Origin: Theobroma cacao
Taxonomy: Eukaryota > Streptophyta > Magnoliopsida > Malvales > Malvaceae
NCBI RefSeq assembly: GCF_000208745.1
Contig: NC_030851.1
Location: forward strand, 22,127,011 to 22,191,010
Reading direction: 5' to 3'
DNA length: 64,000 nucleotides
The notes beneath the pieces are model-generated. The model was not told the origin of the DNA, searched no databases, and saw nothing but the letters and a program-made list of their open reading frames with translations. This document shows positions 1 through 12,697 of this stretch, piece after piece. The stretch's first letter is position 1; every line of letters begins with the position of its first letter. Made by a program: the position numbers and the translations under genes.

Positions 1-1344
1 TTATACTCATCTCGTATAATTTATAATTCTTTCTCAATGGTGTTTAAACATTCTTGAAACACTTAATCACTTATTTGCTCTTTCATACTCCAAGTATATC
101 ATTTCCATAAAGGCATGCCCAACTACTCATGCTTCAATTTATCTCCAAGGGTTTCTAGCATACCATGTAGTTTACTTGTGCTATCACTAATCCTTTCCTT
201 TCAACAAAGTCAATACAAGATTTATAAATTCTCGTAACAATATTCTATATAAACTCATTTGCTATATCATTATTGAAATCTTCATTCGTACTTTCATCAC
301 TTGGTATTGACATCTCTTATCAATATTTCATACATTCATCTAACCTTTCCCTCACTTCCTCTTTAACCTTTTACAAGGTTTACTTTATTTCTTAAGATTT
401 GACTTTAGTCAACTTATTATTCATCTTAACACTCCACATGTTAATTTATTTTTTATGTAGCCATCTCAAAAACTCTCTAACTTTTCTTTGTCTTACATGC
501 CAATATATAAGGCAATAAAGAAACACTGCAATTTCACTCGTCATCTTTATCTTAATACCTCACCAATGCACTTAAGACTCCAAACAACAAAGCTTAGCAT
601 CAAAACCAATAACCATATTTCAACTCGCGAGTCCGATCTTTATGCCGCTCATAGTCTGCTCATGCTTTCTAACCACAAGGGGTTCTTAACGCGACAACGT
701 TTGATAGTCAGTACTATAGCATTGCAACTGTTTGAATTTACTTTTTCCCAGCAACTTTTCTACCTTTAAAGCTACGACCTCAATTATTCACAATCGTGTG
801 GCTTCCCTCTGAGTCTATACCACAATTAGCAAGACTAACTTTCTATCACAAGTGCGCAATTAGAACATTGACTTAACGTATTTATTTTGCCATTAACATT
901 CATATATCTTTACCATAACATTTAGTACGAGTTTGCTTAAGCAAAAATCTCCAAATTTATTCATAGCTACATGTATCTCAAATTGCACATCACTTATCAT
1001 TAGTCAATAAATCCCACTTGAGAATACTCTTTCCATATTGTATAGTGATTTCACCATAAACGTATGATACCACACACATAATTATTTGTTGTTTTCTAGT
1101 GTTCTACAATTCCTTAGTATTCACAACTGCTGGTTTTCTTTGTCTTATAACTCATATAGTCCAATCATTTCAACTTAAAATCGTCATGAAATTAATCCAC
1201 CTGAATCAACATCTTTTGCTTATCTTATTATTAGTTCAAAAGTTTCATGACCATAGAAACTACAATTTACAAAACTAGCTTTCTATCATATGTACTTTAT
1301 TAGAACACTAATTTCAACATATTTAATCTACCCTTGGTGGTATG
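1..1344 (-). other. Non-coding internal part of a gypsy element (pol missing)
   Basis: AT-rich sequence lying downstream (minus direction) of the gag remnant at 1345-2229, where protease and reverse transcriptase would be expected. I see no protease, RT, RNase H or integrase motif on either strand; open frames here are short and look random. Two stretches, about 811-891 and 1249-1333, are diverged copies of each other (shared blocks such as CTTTCTATCA and TTAGAACA) about 438 bp apart, so the region contains an old internal duplication. It may be the internal domain of a non-autonomous (LARD-like) derivative, or unrelated sequence brought in by a deletion or insertion. The left end is cut by the window. 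Confidence 0.4.
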
Positions 1345-2229
1345 TCAAAATCATCCCTGTCCTGATGGTAATCTAGAGGAATCTCTCCTTTACATATCCG
1401 TACAAGCTAGTGGAGATGGAGTAGCTACTGTAGCCCATCCTAACTATGGGCAATCTCTCCTAATGTGACCCGACTGACCATAATAAAAACATCGTATAGG
1501 CCCTTTACACGGCCCGACATGATATCTCCCACAATCTTTGCATCTATCAGAACCTCTGGAACTCTTCCCAAAAATAGTCATCGAAGATTTGTTAAATCTC
1601 GAAGGCCTCTGCTGTGTCAGTGAAAATAGAGGTCGAGAAGATGTTATTAAAACAATAGTGGTACTTCCTCAAACAGATGAGTCTTTGCCCCTTTTTGGTG
1701 GCTGACTAGAAGATACACTCAAATTTCTCTTTTTTGCTAACTTAGCTCACATTCTCCTATTTTCATTCGCAAGCTTCTCAGCTCTTAAAGCCATTTGCAC
1801 CACCTCTTTAGCTACGGTTGCATCCGACTCACCCATAAAAAAAGTGCAACCATGTTGCCCAGCCTCTTTAAGCTTCTTAGAATTAGAAACATCCAACACT
1901 GGTGGTGGGACAGGAGGTGGGGGTGGTGGTACTAAAGGAGCAGCTGGAGGAGCTACAGGAAGAGCTTGACCAGCCTGAACCTGGCCAGCAATAGTAGTAA
2001 AGAAGGCTGCCAATGCCTGAACTGCCTCAAGAGGCATGGCAAGAATACTAGTAAGTGGCAAAAGAGGTGGAGGATGTGGAGGAGTCTCGGTCTGCTCAGC
2101 AACAGGTGCTGCCCGTATAGTAGACGCAGTCAATTCCCCCTCTATAGGATCTAGCTGACGATGTTGAGAACGACCTCTTCCCCTCCCAACCGATCTAGTG
2201 AGAGGTGGGTGCTCACGTCGAGGAGGCAT
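1345..2229 (-). pseudogene. Ty3/gypsy gag remnant lacking the core gag domain
   Basis: The first 160 codons (2229 to 1747) are open, starting MPPRREHPPL with an Arg/Gly-rich stretch, then a Pro-rich linker, as in chromovirus-type gag proteins. The frame then continues through TGA stops to a nucleic-acid-binding tail near 1435-1530: CKDCGRYHVGPC followed by the knuckle CFYYGQSGHIRRDC, in which the second Cys of the CCHC motif is Tyr. Between GESDATVA and KEVVQMALRAEKLA the whole retrotransposon-gag core (roughly 110 residues in relatives) is missing with the frame kept, so this is an internal deletion. After about 1345 homology to gag stops. The protein can no longer form a normal capsid. Confidence 0.75.
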
Positions 2230-2408
2230 GATAATCTATAAGAGGAAACAAGCAAGTTTAGGCAACCTCAGGCTCTATATGCAGACACATGCATTCTATT
2301 CAACCTAACCTGACTTAACTTAACTTACTTGGGCCACACTGACACTGTAAATTTTAAAAACAATTAGAACAACTTTAAACCCAAAAGCTCTAATCTTTAA
2401 AATCAAAA

Positions 2409-2420
2409 GCTCGGATACCA
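2409..2420 (-). other. Primer binding site of gypsy element
   Basis: Minus-strand TGGTATCCGAGC starts 7 bp inside the LTR edge at 2428. It matches the initiator-Met tRNA 3' complement TGGTATCAGAGC at all but one position. This fixes the element's orientation (minus) and makes the 2428-5429 LTR its 5' LTR. Confidence 0.65.
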
Positions 2421-2427
2421 ATCTAAT

Positions 2428-5400
2428 TGTCACGACTCGGAACTCCCATTAAGCCCATGACAACCGCCGCGACTTCTCGATAGACATTCATTACCAGGAA
2501 TGTCAATCGAAACCTCGCAAGGCTTAACATTAGTTTTTCTCGCTTCCCCTATGAGTATTAGTTACTAAAATCATGTTTTGAGAGATTATAAACTATTTCC
2601 AAATCTAAACAATAGAAAAATAATTTTTTTTCTCACAGGGGCATTTTGTTCTTTTTTTAAAAAAAATTTCAAAACCAGCTAAAAATGTAGTATGCGAGTA
2701 TAAAACACATAATTCATAATCAAAAATAAGTTTAAACGTCTATAACCTTCATTTAATATGAAATTATGATTATTTGGATATAAAAAAAATAAAAAAAATA
2801 TTCAATAAAATATTCTATTTTCTTATAAAACTATATTTTTAGAGTTATACGAAAATATTTTTTTTTTTCAACGTAAAAGCAAAATAAATTCATACATACT
2901 GTAATATAGTAAGCCAGAGTATTTAATTTAATTACAATAACCAGTGAGCCCCCGAATAACCAAAAGTAAGGAAGACTGTTAACCTATAGTTTTGAGGATG
3001 CAAATCTAATGGTAGCCTCAATGAAATCTGCTATCTGCAGCCTATTCTGAACCTGAAATTGGTGGAAATGAGGGTGGTGAGATTATATAATCCCAGTGAG
3101 TAAACAAATACCATCTAAAATATCTAAAGTCGAGTAAATAGAGACAGATAAAATAATTTAACATACTGTAATTCATCATCTTTCAACTTGTTTCAATTAA
3201 ACAAAATCAGTTCATATAAATCGAGTAATCAACATGGCTTATGAATTTCTTAAAACTTTGGCTCGTGCCAAAATCATTCTCATACTCAGTTATCAGGGAT
3301 ACCTTGATCGAGGGCTATCCCAACCGAGTCCGCCAAGGCTGTTAAAAAGTTATGTACGCATAAATCATGTTTTTATTTTGAAAACATAACCGTTTCTTGG
3401 CGTTGGCTGAGTTCACCCTCACGTGGTGGTTTGGCGTGAAGTGAACTCTAAAGTGTTAACCTCAGGAGTTATCCATTCGCGCCTCTCATACTAAGGTATG
3501 AATATAATAGGGTTACCATGCCCCTCTAATAGGTTGGTCCACGGAACCCGTCTACTGTAGCGACTAATTTATAACCCACCATACAATAAAATTTGCAATA
3601 GTATGACATGGCAATTATTTTATTTTACAGCCTCTCAAGGCAAATTAACAGTTCATACATTTTCAACACAAATACCAGTTCAGCCATTCATGCAAATATT
3701 ATCATAAGCCATTCAATTCAAACCATGATTTATAACACAACAATTAGTCTCCAATTACTCCATTTTCAAAACCATCATTCAATTTCAAGATAATTTTATA
3801 AAACCATTTCATTTAAACACATTTTGTTTATAAAACCTAAAGATTTACCATTTAAAATCATTTTGTATAAAATCACAAAATCGGATAAAAATCACTTTAG
3901 ATAATTAAGATGATAGTAAGGTTACTCACTATTTCGAGAGTCGAATTTCAAGTACTCCAATTCTTGATCCTCGGGTACTTTCTCTTTTCTTTTGCCAAAA
4001 TTCTCACCACCTAGACATAATGCACAATAAGCCATTTACTACATTTGTGCTAAATTGTTATAAAACCAATTCGAACTCTATACTAATGCATGAAATGGGA
4101 CGTGAAATACTCGAGTAACTATCTAAATACGATGTTCAATATAAATTCAATTATGTACTTAAATAAAACGGTATTGGCCTAATTCGATCTATCACTCGAT
4201 TAATTGGCCAATACGTCCAATTCAACTCCAATTAACTCCATTTTCCTTCCAATTCTCCAAACCATCAAACACAAGTTAAATAACTTGAAATATGGCGAAA
4301 TCATCCTCACATTTTCTCTTGGAAAATTCAGCCATGGTGGGTGGATCAACACTATAATTTTTCCTACTTGATTCTCACACCATAAATCACTAATTCTTAA
4401 CCAAATCACTAAAAAAATAAATCAAAATCATCCTCAATATTCCACATGGAGAATTCGGCCAATGATGGGTGATGGAAAAACATGAATTTTTCTTCCTTGA
4501 TTTTCATGCTACACATCACCAATCAACTAAAAACACTAAAATACATTGAAATCTAACTAAATCAAGCATCAAAACGTCTCCCTAAGTGTTCAGCTAGCAA
4601 GATACCCATCATGAAATCATGTGATTCAACCATGGAAAATGCAAAAGAATGTATGGGAAAAGGTGGATCACAAGCTAGAATTGAAAAATCTTACCTTTTG
4701 TCACTTGTTTCCTTGAATTTTCACACTTTTCCCTTGAATTTTTCCACCTAGGGCTTTTGTTCTTCTTTTCTTCCTTTGTTCTTCCTTTGGCCAGCCATAT
4801 GAAGAGAAATAGGCTGATTTTGTGCTAATTTATAAGGAAAATAATAAATGGTTAAGAATTTGACACGTCACCATTCCATTGGTCCATGTGTCATACTTAC
4901 CCATTAAGCAATCTCTCTCCACCACTTAAATTTTCTCAATTATCTATGATAATATTGGGTAAAATCCATGTGCTGGAAGAGTACTGGGTGGTGTAAAATT
5001 AGAATTTTGCCCTTGGGGTGGCAAATGACTATTTACCCTTATGCTTGAAAAAATGTCGAAATTAAAATTTTTCACTTCTCAAACTCAAATTATGTTCTAA
5101 ATAGTCAATCTTGATCAAAAACTTCTTCCAACATTCCAATTTTAACCTCAAGTGGCAAAATGACCATTTTGCCCTAGGTTATGAAAATTTCAATTTGACT
5201 CCAAATTGGTCCTCGAACTCCGAATCACCATTTTAAGTCATTCAAGGGTTTTAAAATTCTCAATTTCATCTTAAAATCTCTATTTGGTCTAGTTCGAGGC
5301 TTAATTCAACTTAATTGTACCATTTGGTACATTGCCGTCCTTTAACGATTTTCGAGGTACCCAAGTAAGCAAACATGCATTCTTATATAAGAATGGCATA

Positions 5401-5429
5401 ATAAACATATTGTAGAGCTGGGCTTGACA
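2428..5429 (-). repeat. Ty3/gypsy 5' LTR, family 1 (about 3.0 kb)
   Basis: Read on the minus strand, this LTR begins TGTCAAGCCCAG and ends GAGTCGTGACA, followed by the primer site. Two other copies of the family are in the window: 13689-16612 (same strand) and 52182-55158 (opposite strand); all three share start, end and internal text, for example the stretch around a TACCAAATGGTAC palindrome. The length of about 3 kb and the gag type are typical of Tekay/Del-like chromoviruses (inference). It is inserted in a gypsy LTR remnant (5430-5617). Confidence 0.8.
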
Positions 5430-5617
5430 AATTTAGTCGATTTGTCTAACTTCTCGCTTTAAGTATATTACAAGAGTTATACGGTTCAAAGCGATTACAT
5501 AAATTAGTGGAATGAATATAACGTATTAACAAAAGTTTCAATTAAGGGTTGTTCGGGACTTGGCGAGTTCTCTCGCAAAACTCGAACACTGTTAGTGATC
5601 AAGGTGCGATCGTTACA
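5430..5617 (+). repeat. Fragment of another gypsy LTR 3' end
   Basis: This 188-bp piece ends with TTGTTCGGGACTTGG and, at the edge, GATCGTTACA. It resembles the right end of the solo LTR at 6284-9382, which has TTGTTCGGGACTTGACC and ends GGGTCGTTACA. It is the right-hand remnant of a plus-oriented gypsy LTR into which the family-1 element inserted; the rest lies beyond the left edge or is lost. Confidence 0.5.
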
Positions 5618-6283
5618 TGGCCCAACACTTAATTAAACTTTTTTAATTAAGTCATTGTAAATTAAAATTAAAATTATTTTACTTTATTTGTTCACAATTA
5701 AGGCTTTAATATTATATCTAATTATAATATTGGCCTTATACTTGATTAAACTATTTTAATTATGTCCTTAAAAGTTAAAAACATAGTGTATGATTTAAGT
5801 CCAACTTCAATTATCACACTCCCAATTTAATTCACAATGCAACTTATTGTATGTGACCCATTAGGTTCCTAACATGTTGACAATGGAATTGAATTTTAAT
5901 TTTTATTAAATTAATTAATTCAATTCCATAGACCAAGATTAGCATCTAGCATTGCATCATGGCCACCCAATTGTTAGGAGAGTCATACAGTTCTTTGACA
6001 ACCTTTTAGTGTATAGTCTGTTAATGTAATTCATTCTCTCATCATATATCTCGAAAATGATAAGAGCATAATGCAGTGTCTACTCTTATTGATCTTCATA
6101 TTCATTTTTGAAGTTAGATCATTAGCTTTATATAGAGTCTTATGAAACTCTTTTTCATAATCTCCAAGTCGCGTTGGCCAAGGACTTCAACAAGCTAGGA
6201 TATGTGCCTTAAATCATTTAGGGTGATTATTTCTTTTTACCACTCATTTGCCTTCACATGCTTCATGTTACAAACAACCACAT

Positions 6284-9200
6284 TGTTACACCTCGTACTC
6301 GCGTTTAACCATCAATAAGACCCTATCGATTAAACGAAGAGTCACTTGATGTAAATTAAGAGTCAAAAAGCGGTTACGAGTGAAAAAAATATTTTAAAAT
6401 AAAATATTATTTTATGAATAAAATAATATTAAAATATTAATATTTTATTTATTATTGGAATTAGTCATGAAAAATGATAATATGATTGATCTAAGTGGGG
6501 GATAAGAAATAAGAAAGAATTTTGAAGAAAAACGATGATAATTGTGCCTACGTGATTTTATTAAATCGAGTTAGCGCGGGTAAGTAAATATTTAAAATAT
6601 TATGGTGACACCGTGTTGAAGCGCAATTTTGATATTCTGATTGTACGCGTGTAAAGGAAGAGAGATAGATGAAAATTAGAATTTTTAAATGCATCAAAAA
6701 GATCAAATTTTAAAATACGAAAGTTGAAAGGTTGTGTAGTAAATAAAATGAAACTGAGGACTTACATGTAAATTTTAATAATTAACGAAAATAAAATAAA
6801 TACTAACAAAAATAATAATAAAAAATTATTATAAAAGATCACATGGGCAGCAGCCCATGTGTGGGATAAGAATGCCAAAATGTAATATTTTCTTTTTAAG
6901 TTAAATGATGGTAAGGGCCGACTTAAGAACACAAGGGAGAGAAAACAAAAAAAAAAGAGAGGGGCCGGTCAAGTGATATAGAAGAGATGAAAGAGAGAAA
7001 GGCAAAGAAAAGTCAAAGCCATTTAAAGGAGTAGTAACCAGATTTTAGAGAGAAAGAAAGAAGAAGAAAGGAAAAAGGAGTGGGGGAACATTGACAAGAA
7101 ACTTGTCATTGGCGGCCCCACCATGAAGCCATATCAAATACAACTTTTCTTTCTCTTCCCAAGAAAAAGAGAAAGGGAGAAAGAGCCGAAATGTGAGAGA
7201 GAAAGGAGAAAGTGTCACGGGTTGAAGGGAGAATTTCTTGGGTGGTTGCAGCCGGTCTTGAAGGGAGAAACAGAGTAGAGAGGAAGCCATTTATGGAGCT
7301 AAATAAAAAAGGGAAAGGAGCTGCTTTTTGAGAGGAAAGAGCAACCTTGTGCTGCTAGATTTTTGGGAAAGAAAATAGAGGAAGCTAGGCTGTTATGGTG
7401 ATCGACGGTGAGAGTGAAAGTAGAGAGCTTGCTACCAGCGTTGGGAGTGAAAGAGGAAGGAGGAAGGATGAAGGCTGTAGCAAAAAGGGTGACAAAGAGA
7501 TCGGGTGAAGGAAAGGTAATGGGGGCATAAAAACAAAATATATATATATATATAACAAAATAAAATAATATATATATATATAGTGGGTTTCAATATTTAA
7601 GAGAAATGAGTAAAGGTGGTACATTGTGGTGGCAGGCCGGAGGAAATAACGAGCGACCGGTAAGAAGCAATAAGTAGATACATTTTTGAATTAATAGCGA
7701 CGTAACATCCCGCTATTGTGAGGTGAGTAGGGGGTGTCAATTTTAAAATTCTCATAATAGTATAAAAGTATGTATATTTTATTTTAGATGCAAAATTGTG
7801 GATAGCATGTGCTGGTAGAAATTTTAGGGAATTGTGAATGCAAATTATTTTCAAAAATTATTTTGAATATATATATGTATAAATTATATGTAAGTGTTTT
7901 CAAAATGGGGAAACAAGCCCTTCGCACTGTTTTACCTCAAAATATGTGCCTTATATTTGTGCAATGTGCATCCATGGTTATATTGCTTATCCACCATGCA
8001 AATTATTGTTTTGAAATTCATGCATAAATTCATTTTGAGAAAATGATAGATTTTATCATACCCTATGTTGAATGCTTTGAAAATACTTTTGAGACGAGTT
8101 TTTAAGGACATAAAACGATTTAAAAAAAATGGTTTTACAAACCGAGGGCGTCGAGAGTAGGCCGAATGTCACATCGGTTAAGTGTGACCCTCGTGCACGA
8201 GTGAGCTCTAGTTAGAGAACCTTTGGGTCGTCGATGGACGGTTAGGCGCGGTAAGGACCACGACCTGTGATGTATGTATGCGTGGCTAGCCCACCAGTGA
8301 TTTACGCGGTTGCGACCGTCGGATATCTCCGATGTCGGCCAACATCGTGAGACTGCCATGGCATGTGGGATCTAGTGGAGCGAGGCTTCTGGATGTTATT
8401 ACGTGGTAGTGGGACCACATGTTTATTTTCATTCCTTACTCAAGAGTGGCATCTCTGGGTTTTCAAATTTATATTTCTTTGCATGGTGAAAGTGGAATTT
8501 AATAGTTTTTCTGTAGCTCTCTTATTTTTACAGTGAAATGAATTTTAACTCCTCGAGTGCAAGGCGATTTGTGATTTACGTATGAGTTTGATTAACGTTT
8601 GATTTCATGGGAGCTTGCCGAATATATTGGTTTGATTTGAGAAAAATGTCAATTGATCTTGATGGCGAAATTTTCTTTATGTAAAAATTGTTTTAATTCA
8701 ATATTTCAAATGATTGACTTGAATAAGGTTATTGATCTGTTTTGTAGAGAAAATTTGTATCTGCCTTGATTAATTTACCAATTGAAATGTTTATAATGCG
8801 AAAGAAATTCTTAGTATTTCATATAAGGCACAAACGTCCGTTTGAAATAAATTGTTTTTATAATCTTGCATTTTTAATATCAACCGATCTGTTGTTTGCT
8901 TGTTTCCCATCTACGCCCTACTCACGGAGCCGATGATCACTGAGTCTGTGAGACTCACACCCCTTTCTATTTTCCTTTTATGCAGATAGTGATCAGCCTA
9001 GTGAGTAATCATCGACGCGTACGATCCACCGCAGATAGGTAAAGGCATCTCATAGCATTTTATCCCGAGTCACTCCGCTGTTAAAGGTTGAGTTGTAGTA
9101 CTCTGGTTTTACTATGTAAACAAATATTAGTTTTGATATAAACAAAGATTTGGGATTTTTGAACTCAATGTATGTAATTGTGATGTCATGACTTAAAGTC

Positions 9201-9382
9201 AAAATTTAATGGCTATGCTTATTATTGAATTCATGTTATAAATATATATGGATCAAACATTAATACGGTTTAGTATAACTGTACAATGAGTTATTGAGAA
9301 ATTTCTTTTAGGCTTGTTCGGGACTTGACCGGATCTCCCGAAGGTCTTGAACGTCGGTAACGACCGAGGAGGGGTCGTTACA
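6284..9382 (+). repeat. Ty3/gypsy solo LTR (3.1 kb)
   Basis: Begins TGTTACACCTCG and ends GGGTCGTTACA, with no internal region on either side. The five flanking bases are CACAT on the left and CACAA on the right, a target-site duplication with one mismatch. Length and end sequences are of the long-LTR chromovirus type. It holds a purine-rich tract (about 6930-7500) and a TA microsatellite; a GC-richer stretch around 8140-8400 has a chance open frame without recognisable protein similarity. Confidence 0.7.
7539..7581. repeat. TA microsatellite in solo LTR
   Basis: Two runs of alternating TA separated by a short A-rich spacer, inside the gypsy solo LTR. Confidence 0.8.
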
Positions 9383-9941
9383 CACAACCTGTTTTGGAAT
9401 CCTTGGTAGGACCCGTAGGGGTAAATATATGGCACTTCACATATAAGACAACCTAGTGTCTCAAGTCTGAGGAGTATTTACACAATTGACACATGAGAAA
9501 TATTTGCATAGACACTAGAGTGAAATATCCAATGCATTTCTCATGTTAGGTCATGTTCAGTGAACTTGTTCATGGACCAAGCACCTACATTCTAATTCCA
9601 AGTATCTCTATTCTTCAACTTATGAGATCAATAGCTTACTTCCTAAATAAGAAACATAGAATGCACCAGTCTCTAAGCAAATTGATGTCTAGTCTTAATG
9701 ATACATAACTAGAAAATTTATAGATTATGCTTTGATGCATAGGGATCTCATAATTGTAACTTATTACAATTCCCTTGCGAGGCATATTAATCTCATGGAC
9801 TTCATCTAATAGACTCATAACTTTATAATTGATGTTTTATTTGTGAATGAAAACCTCTAATCATTCAATGTGAATGATATGATTGCATAAATGGAACTAA
9901 GTCTTGACTAATCTCAATCGGTTGCAAGGCTCATTCTAACA

Positions 9942-9951
9942 TTCTCCCACT
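9942..9951 (-). other. Copia polypurine tract
   Basis: Minus-strand AGTGGGAGAA immediately precedes the LTR start TGTTAGAATG. This is the usual plus-strand priming site for copia elements and marks the LTR at 5618-9941 as a 3' LTR. Confidence 0.6.
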
Positions 9952-11388
9952 AGAACAAAGCCAATTGCTACCTCATCATATGTGGATCCAATCCATCTAG
10001 TAATCATGTCTCTAAAAAGACTCGCTTATACATTTAAATGTGGTTAATTGCTTTTATTTATCTATTTGATGTTCAAACATCTTATCATATTACTATATTT
10101 AGATCCAATGAGACTTGGGTTATATTAGTATGGCTCCATTGTTGCATTATCAATGTTTAGAACCCTTTATTAGTTCCTATTTAAGCTCTTTTAAATAGAA
10201 TGCCTATGACTTTATTTATATAGATGTATAGTCCCTTTTCTGTTTGGAACCATTCCAACTAGACTATGCTATATACATTATATGCTTATGTTACTTCGCG
10301 TTATGCCATCCGCTCCTTAAATTTTGTAGTTTCTTTGTATACACATTACATCCTATGCAATTGTATCATCAAAGAATCGAATTCACTCTCACTAACCTCG
10401 TTAAGTGTTTGACATAAATAAACTTGTACATTTCAATAAATCGAACCCTTTTGGATTCCCTTTTAAAGTGTACAACTTCAACTCTAACTTATATTTAGTA
10501 GATTCATCCAATATGAATAATACATCCTCAATGTATCTTACTAAATCCATGGAGTTCTCATACATTTAATTATGCATCTTTATGCAAAAGCTAAAGTGTT
10601 AGATTCCAATGTAATGCTCCCACTAAATGCAAGATCTTTTGTGAGAGCAACATTCAAACTCTTATGAATATTCCATGATGTCACATACATACATCTTAAT
10701 GTATGCTTGGAATCGTATTGGTTTAAAGTGTTTTAATGGGCAATATATATTAGAGAAGTATGGACCAATAATACAATTATATGAATTTGCTTTCTTCATT
10801 GAATAAATAACTCTATGTTCTATTCAAAAGAAAGTTCCATTTTATATGAATCTATATTCATTCTTTTAATCAAGTAATTATAAATTCATGTGACCTTTTA
10901 CTAAGATCTTATCCAAGTATAGTCACTTAATTTATCAACTAATATGAATTCTTAATCAATCTTATTTGATATTATTTACAATTCATAATGGATCAAGTAT
11001 AATTGCAATGATAAATATGAAATGTGGATAATTAAACTGATATAATTATTCAAAAAAATGTTTTAAGCATGAACCATAGAATTTTTTCACACCCAATGTC
11101 AAACATAATGTTTCATTGACCATCCAAATGGTAATAACAAAATAATGTTTCAAAAACATTCTAATATATTATTAAACATATCAAAATAAATAGGACTGCA
11201 ACCACTCAATGTGGTTTGTGTGGTTTATCCTTGGGGTCACCTGTTGAGTTAAGCTCCTACTCAACATTATCCTTAGCCCCTGCAATATGTCATACATATG
11301 ACAACCAATTTTAAGGTATCATATACCTTTAAAATATAAAGTTGAGTTACTTAGTAAATAATACCTAAATTAGAAACTTTAATAAGCT
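9952..11388 (-). other. Unrecognised AT-rich interior of decayed copia element
   Basis: About 1.4 kb between the polypurine tract and a copia gag remnant. No integrase, RT or RNase H motif can be read on either strand. Probably the residue of an internal region that lost pol, or unrelated filler; nothing specific can be supported. Confidence 0.35.
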
Positions 11389-11860
11389 TCATTTTCTTGC
11401 TCACAATAGCTAGGCAACCCTTGGAATTCCTCCTCCAATGCCTAGGTTTGCCACAATGATGGCAAATATCCTTTTCTTTGTCCTTTTTGACACCTCCCTT
11501 GGGCTTTAGTGCCTTCTTATTTTGGGATTTTAATTTCTGCCCCTTTTGGCCTTTTTTCTTCTATTGTTTTGTATAAGCCTTCAAAAAAGAAACAAGAAGC
11601 AATGATCCCTTATCTTTTCTAATGGACTTCCCTCTTGTGTCCAACATGTTTAGAAATTCAGGAAGAGTTGCTTCTAATCGATTCATATGGAAGTTCAACA
11701 CGAACTAACTGAAGCTGGCAGAAAAAATTGTAGAACTAAGCATATACTTAGCTCATGATCCATCGCTAATCCCAACTATCCAAGTCTCTTCACGAGTTCA
11801 ATCATCTTTAGCGCATGGGGTTTGACAAAACTACCTTTTGCCATCTTGCATCGAAATAGT
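11389..11860 (-). pseudogene. Ty1/copia gag remnant with degenerate zinc knuckle
   Basis: In pieces of frame the minus strand reads LVKRLG, FHMNRLEATLPEFLNML, a Lys-rich linker and the knuckle CHHCGKPRHWRRNSKGC, in which the last Cys of CX2CX4HX4C is Ser. These are the C-terminal half of the copia gag (UBN2-type) and its nucleic-acid-binding motif. Stops and frameshifts are frequent. It points the same way as the LTR at 5618-9941 and most likely belongs to that element. Confidence 0.6.
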
Positions 11861-11935
11861 TTTTTAGAGATCTCAATTCTAACACGTTGGATTTCATCAA
11901 ATTTTGAAAAGCATCAATTTTAAACTTTATCAATT

Positions 11936-12641
11936 TTAATCCTTTTCCAAACTTTCATTTTCTTTTTCCAAATCAATTTTTGTTTTCATCAAAAATTCAT
12001 TTTGAACATCAAGTGTGGAAATGATTTTCTTGTTCTTTATATTCATTTTCTCAAACTCAAAAGCTAAATCCTCAAAAGCATCATGTAATTCATTGAAAGC
12101 ACATGAATTAAGTTCACATGATGAAGAAGTTACCTTTAAGTCTTCAAGAGCCATGAAGCATAATTCAATTCGATTTGAGGATTTATCTTCACTTGATTCC
12201 TTGTCTCCATTTGCCATGTTGCTTGTTGAGCATTGATCCTTCACAAGAATTGTCTTCTAATTCCTTTTCTATATTTGTTTCTCCATATAACTCTTCTAAT
12301 TTTTGTGAAATTTCCTTGGCACTTTTGCACATGAACACTCTATCGTATTCTCTATAATCAAGTGCACAAATGAGAGTATGCATGGCCTTAGAGTTGATTT
12401 GAACTTTCCTTATTTTAGCTTTTATCCACCTACTTCTATGTTTGGGAGTTTTCTCACCATTTACCGAATTTCTAATCATTGGAATGAAAGGACCATCGGT
12501 AATGACATCCCATATCTCATAGTCAATTGCCCTAATGTATATTGACATCCTAGTACTCCAATATGAGTAATTTGAGCCATTAAATAGATGAGGCATATTT
12601 ATACATTGACCCTCAGCATCAACAAAATTTTCTAGAGCCAT
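11936..12641 (-). pseudogene. Ty1/copia gag, frameshifted and internally deleted
   Basis: An open frame from the ATG at 12641 gives the N-terminal copia gag (NMPHLFNGSNYSYWSTRMSI, then a UBN2-type helical segment with REYDRVFMCKSAKEI) for about 130 codons. It then loses the middle of the domain and ends at 12189. A second, overlapping frame (12244 to 11936) continues with the acidic, coiled-coil-like segment (CFMALEDLKVTSSS ... LEKENESLEKD) normally found further downstream in such polyproteins. The start lies just inside the primer site at 12685-12697, so this is the first gene of the element whose 5' LTR is 12700-16715. No pol is attached. Confidence 0.75.
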
Positions 12642-12684
12642 TAGGATCTACCCTAAGGATGTTAGGCCTTAAAAATGAGGGTTA

Positions 12685-12697
12685 GGCTCTGATACCA
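12685..12697 (-). other. Primer binding site of copia element
   Basis: Minus-strand TGGTATCAGAGCC, an exact complement of the plant initiator-Met tRNA 3' end, two bases inside the LTR edge. The gag start codon is about 45 bp further on. Confidence 0.85.

Larger units (their letters stand above)
5618..9941 (-). repeat. Ty1/copia 3' LTR, split by a gypsy solo LTR
   Basis: On the minus strand the LTR starts TGTTAGAATGAGCC at 9941, directly after the polypurine tract AGTGGGAGAA, so it is a 3' LTR of a minus-oriented copia element. It continues down to 9383, is interrupted by the solo LTR 6284-9382, and resumes from 6283 to at least 5618, where a gypsy LTR remnant cuts it. The LTR-proper sequence is therefore about 1.2 kb. 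No coding sequence is expected or seen. Confidence 0.6.

Noticed and set aside
8135..8359. GC-richer open frame in the gypsy solo LTR
   Set aside because: Lies wholly inside an LTR, has no recognisable domain and no codon pattern; a chance frame.
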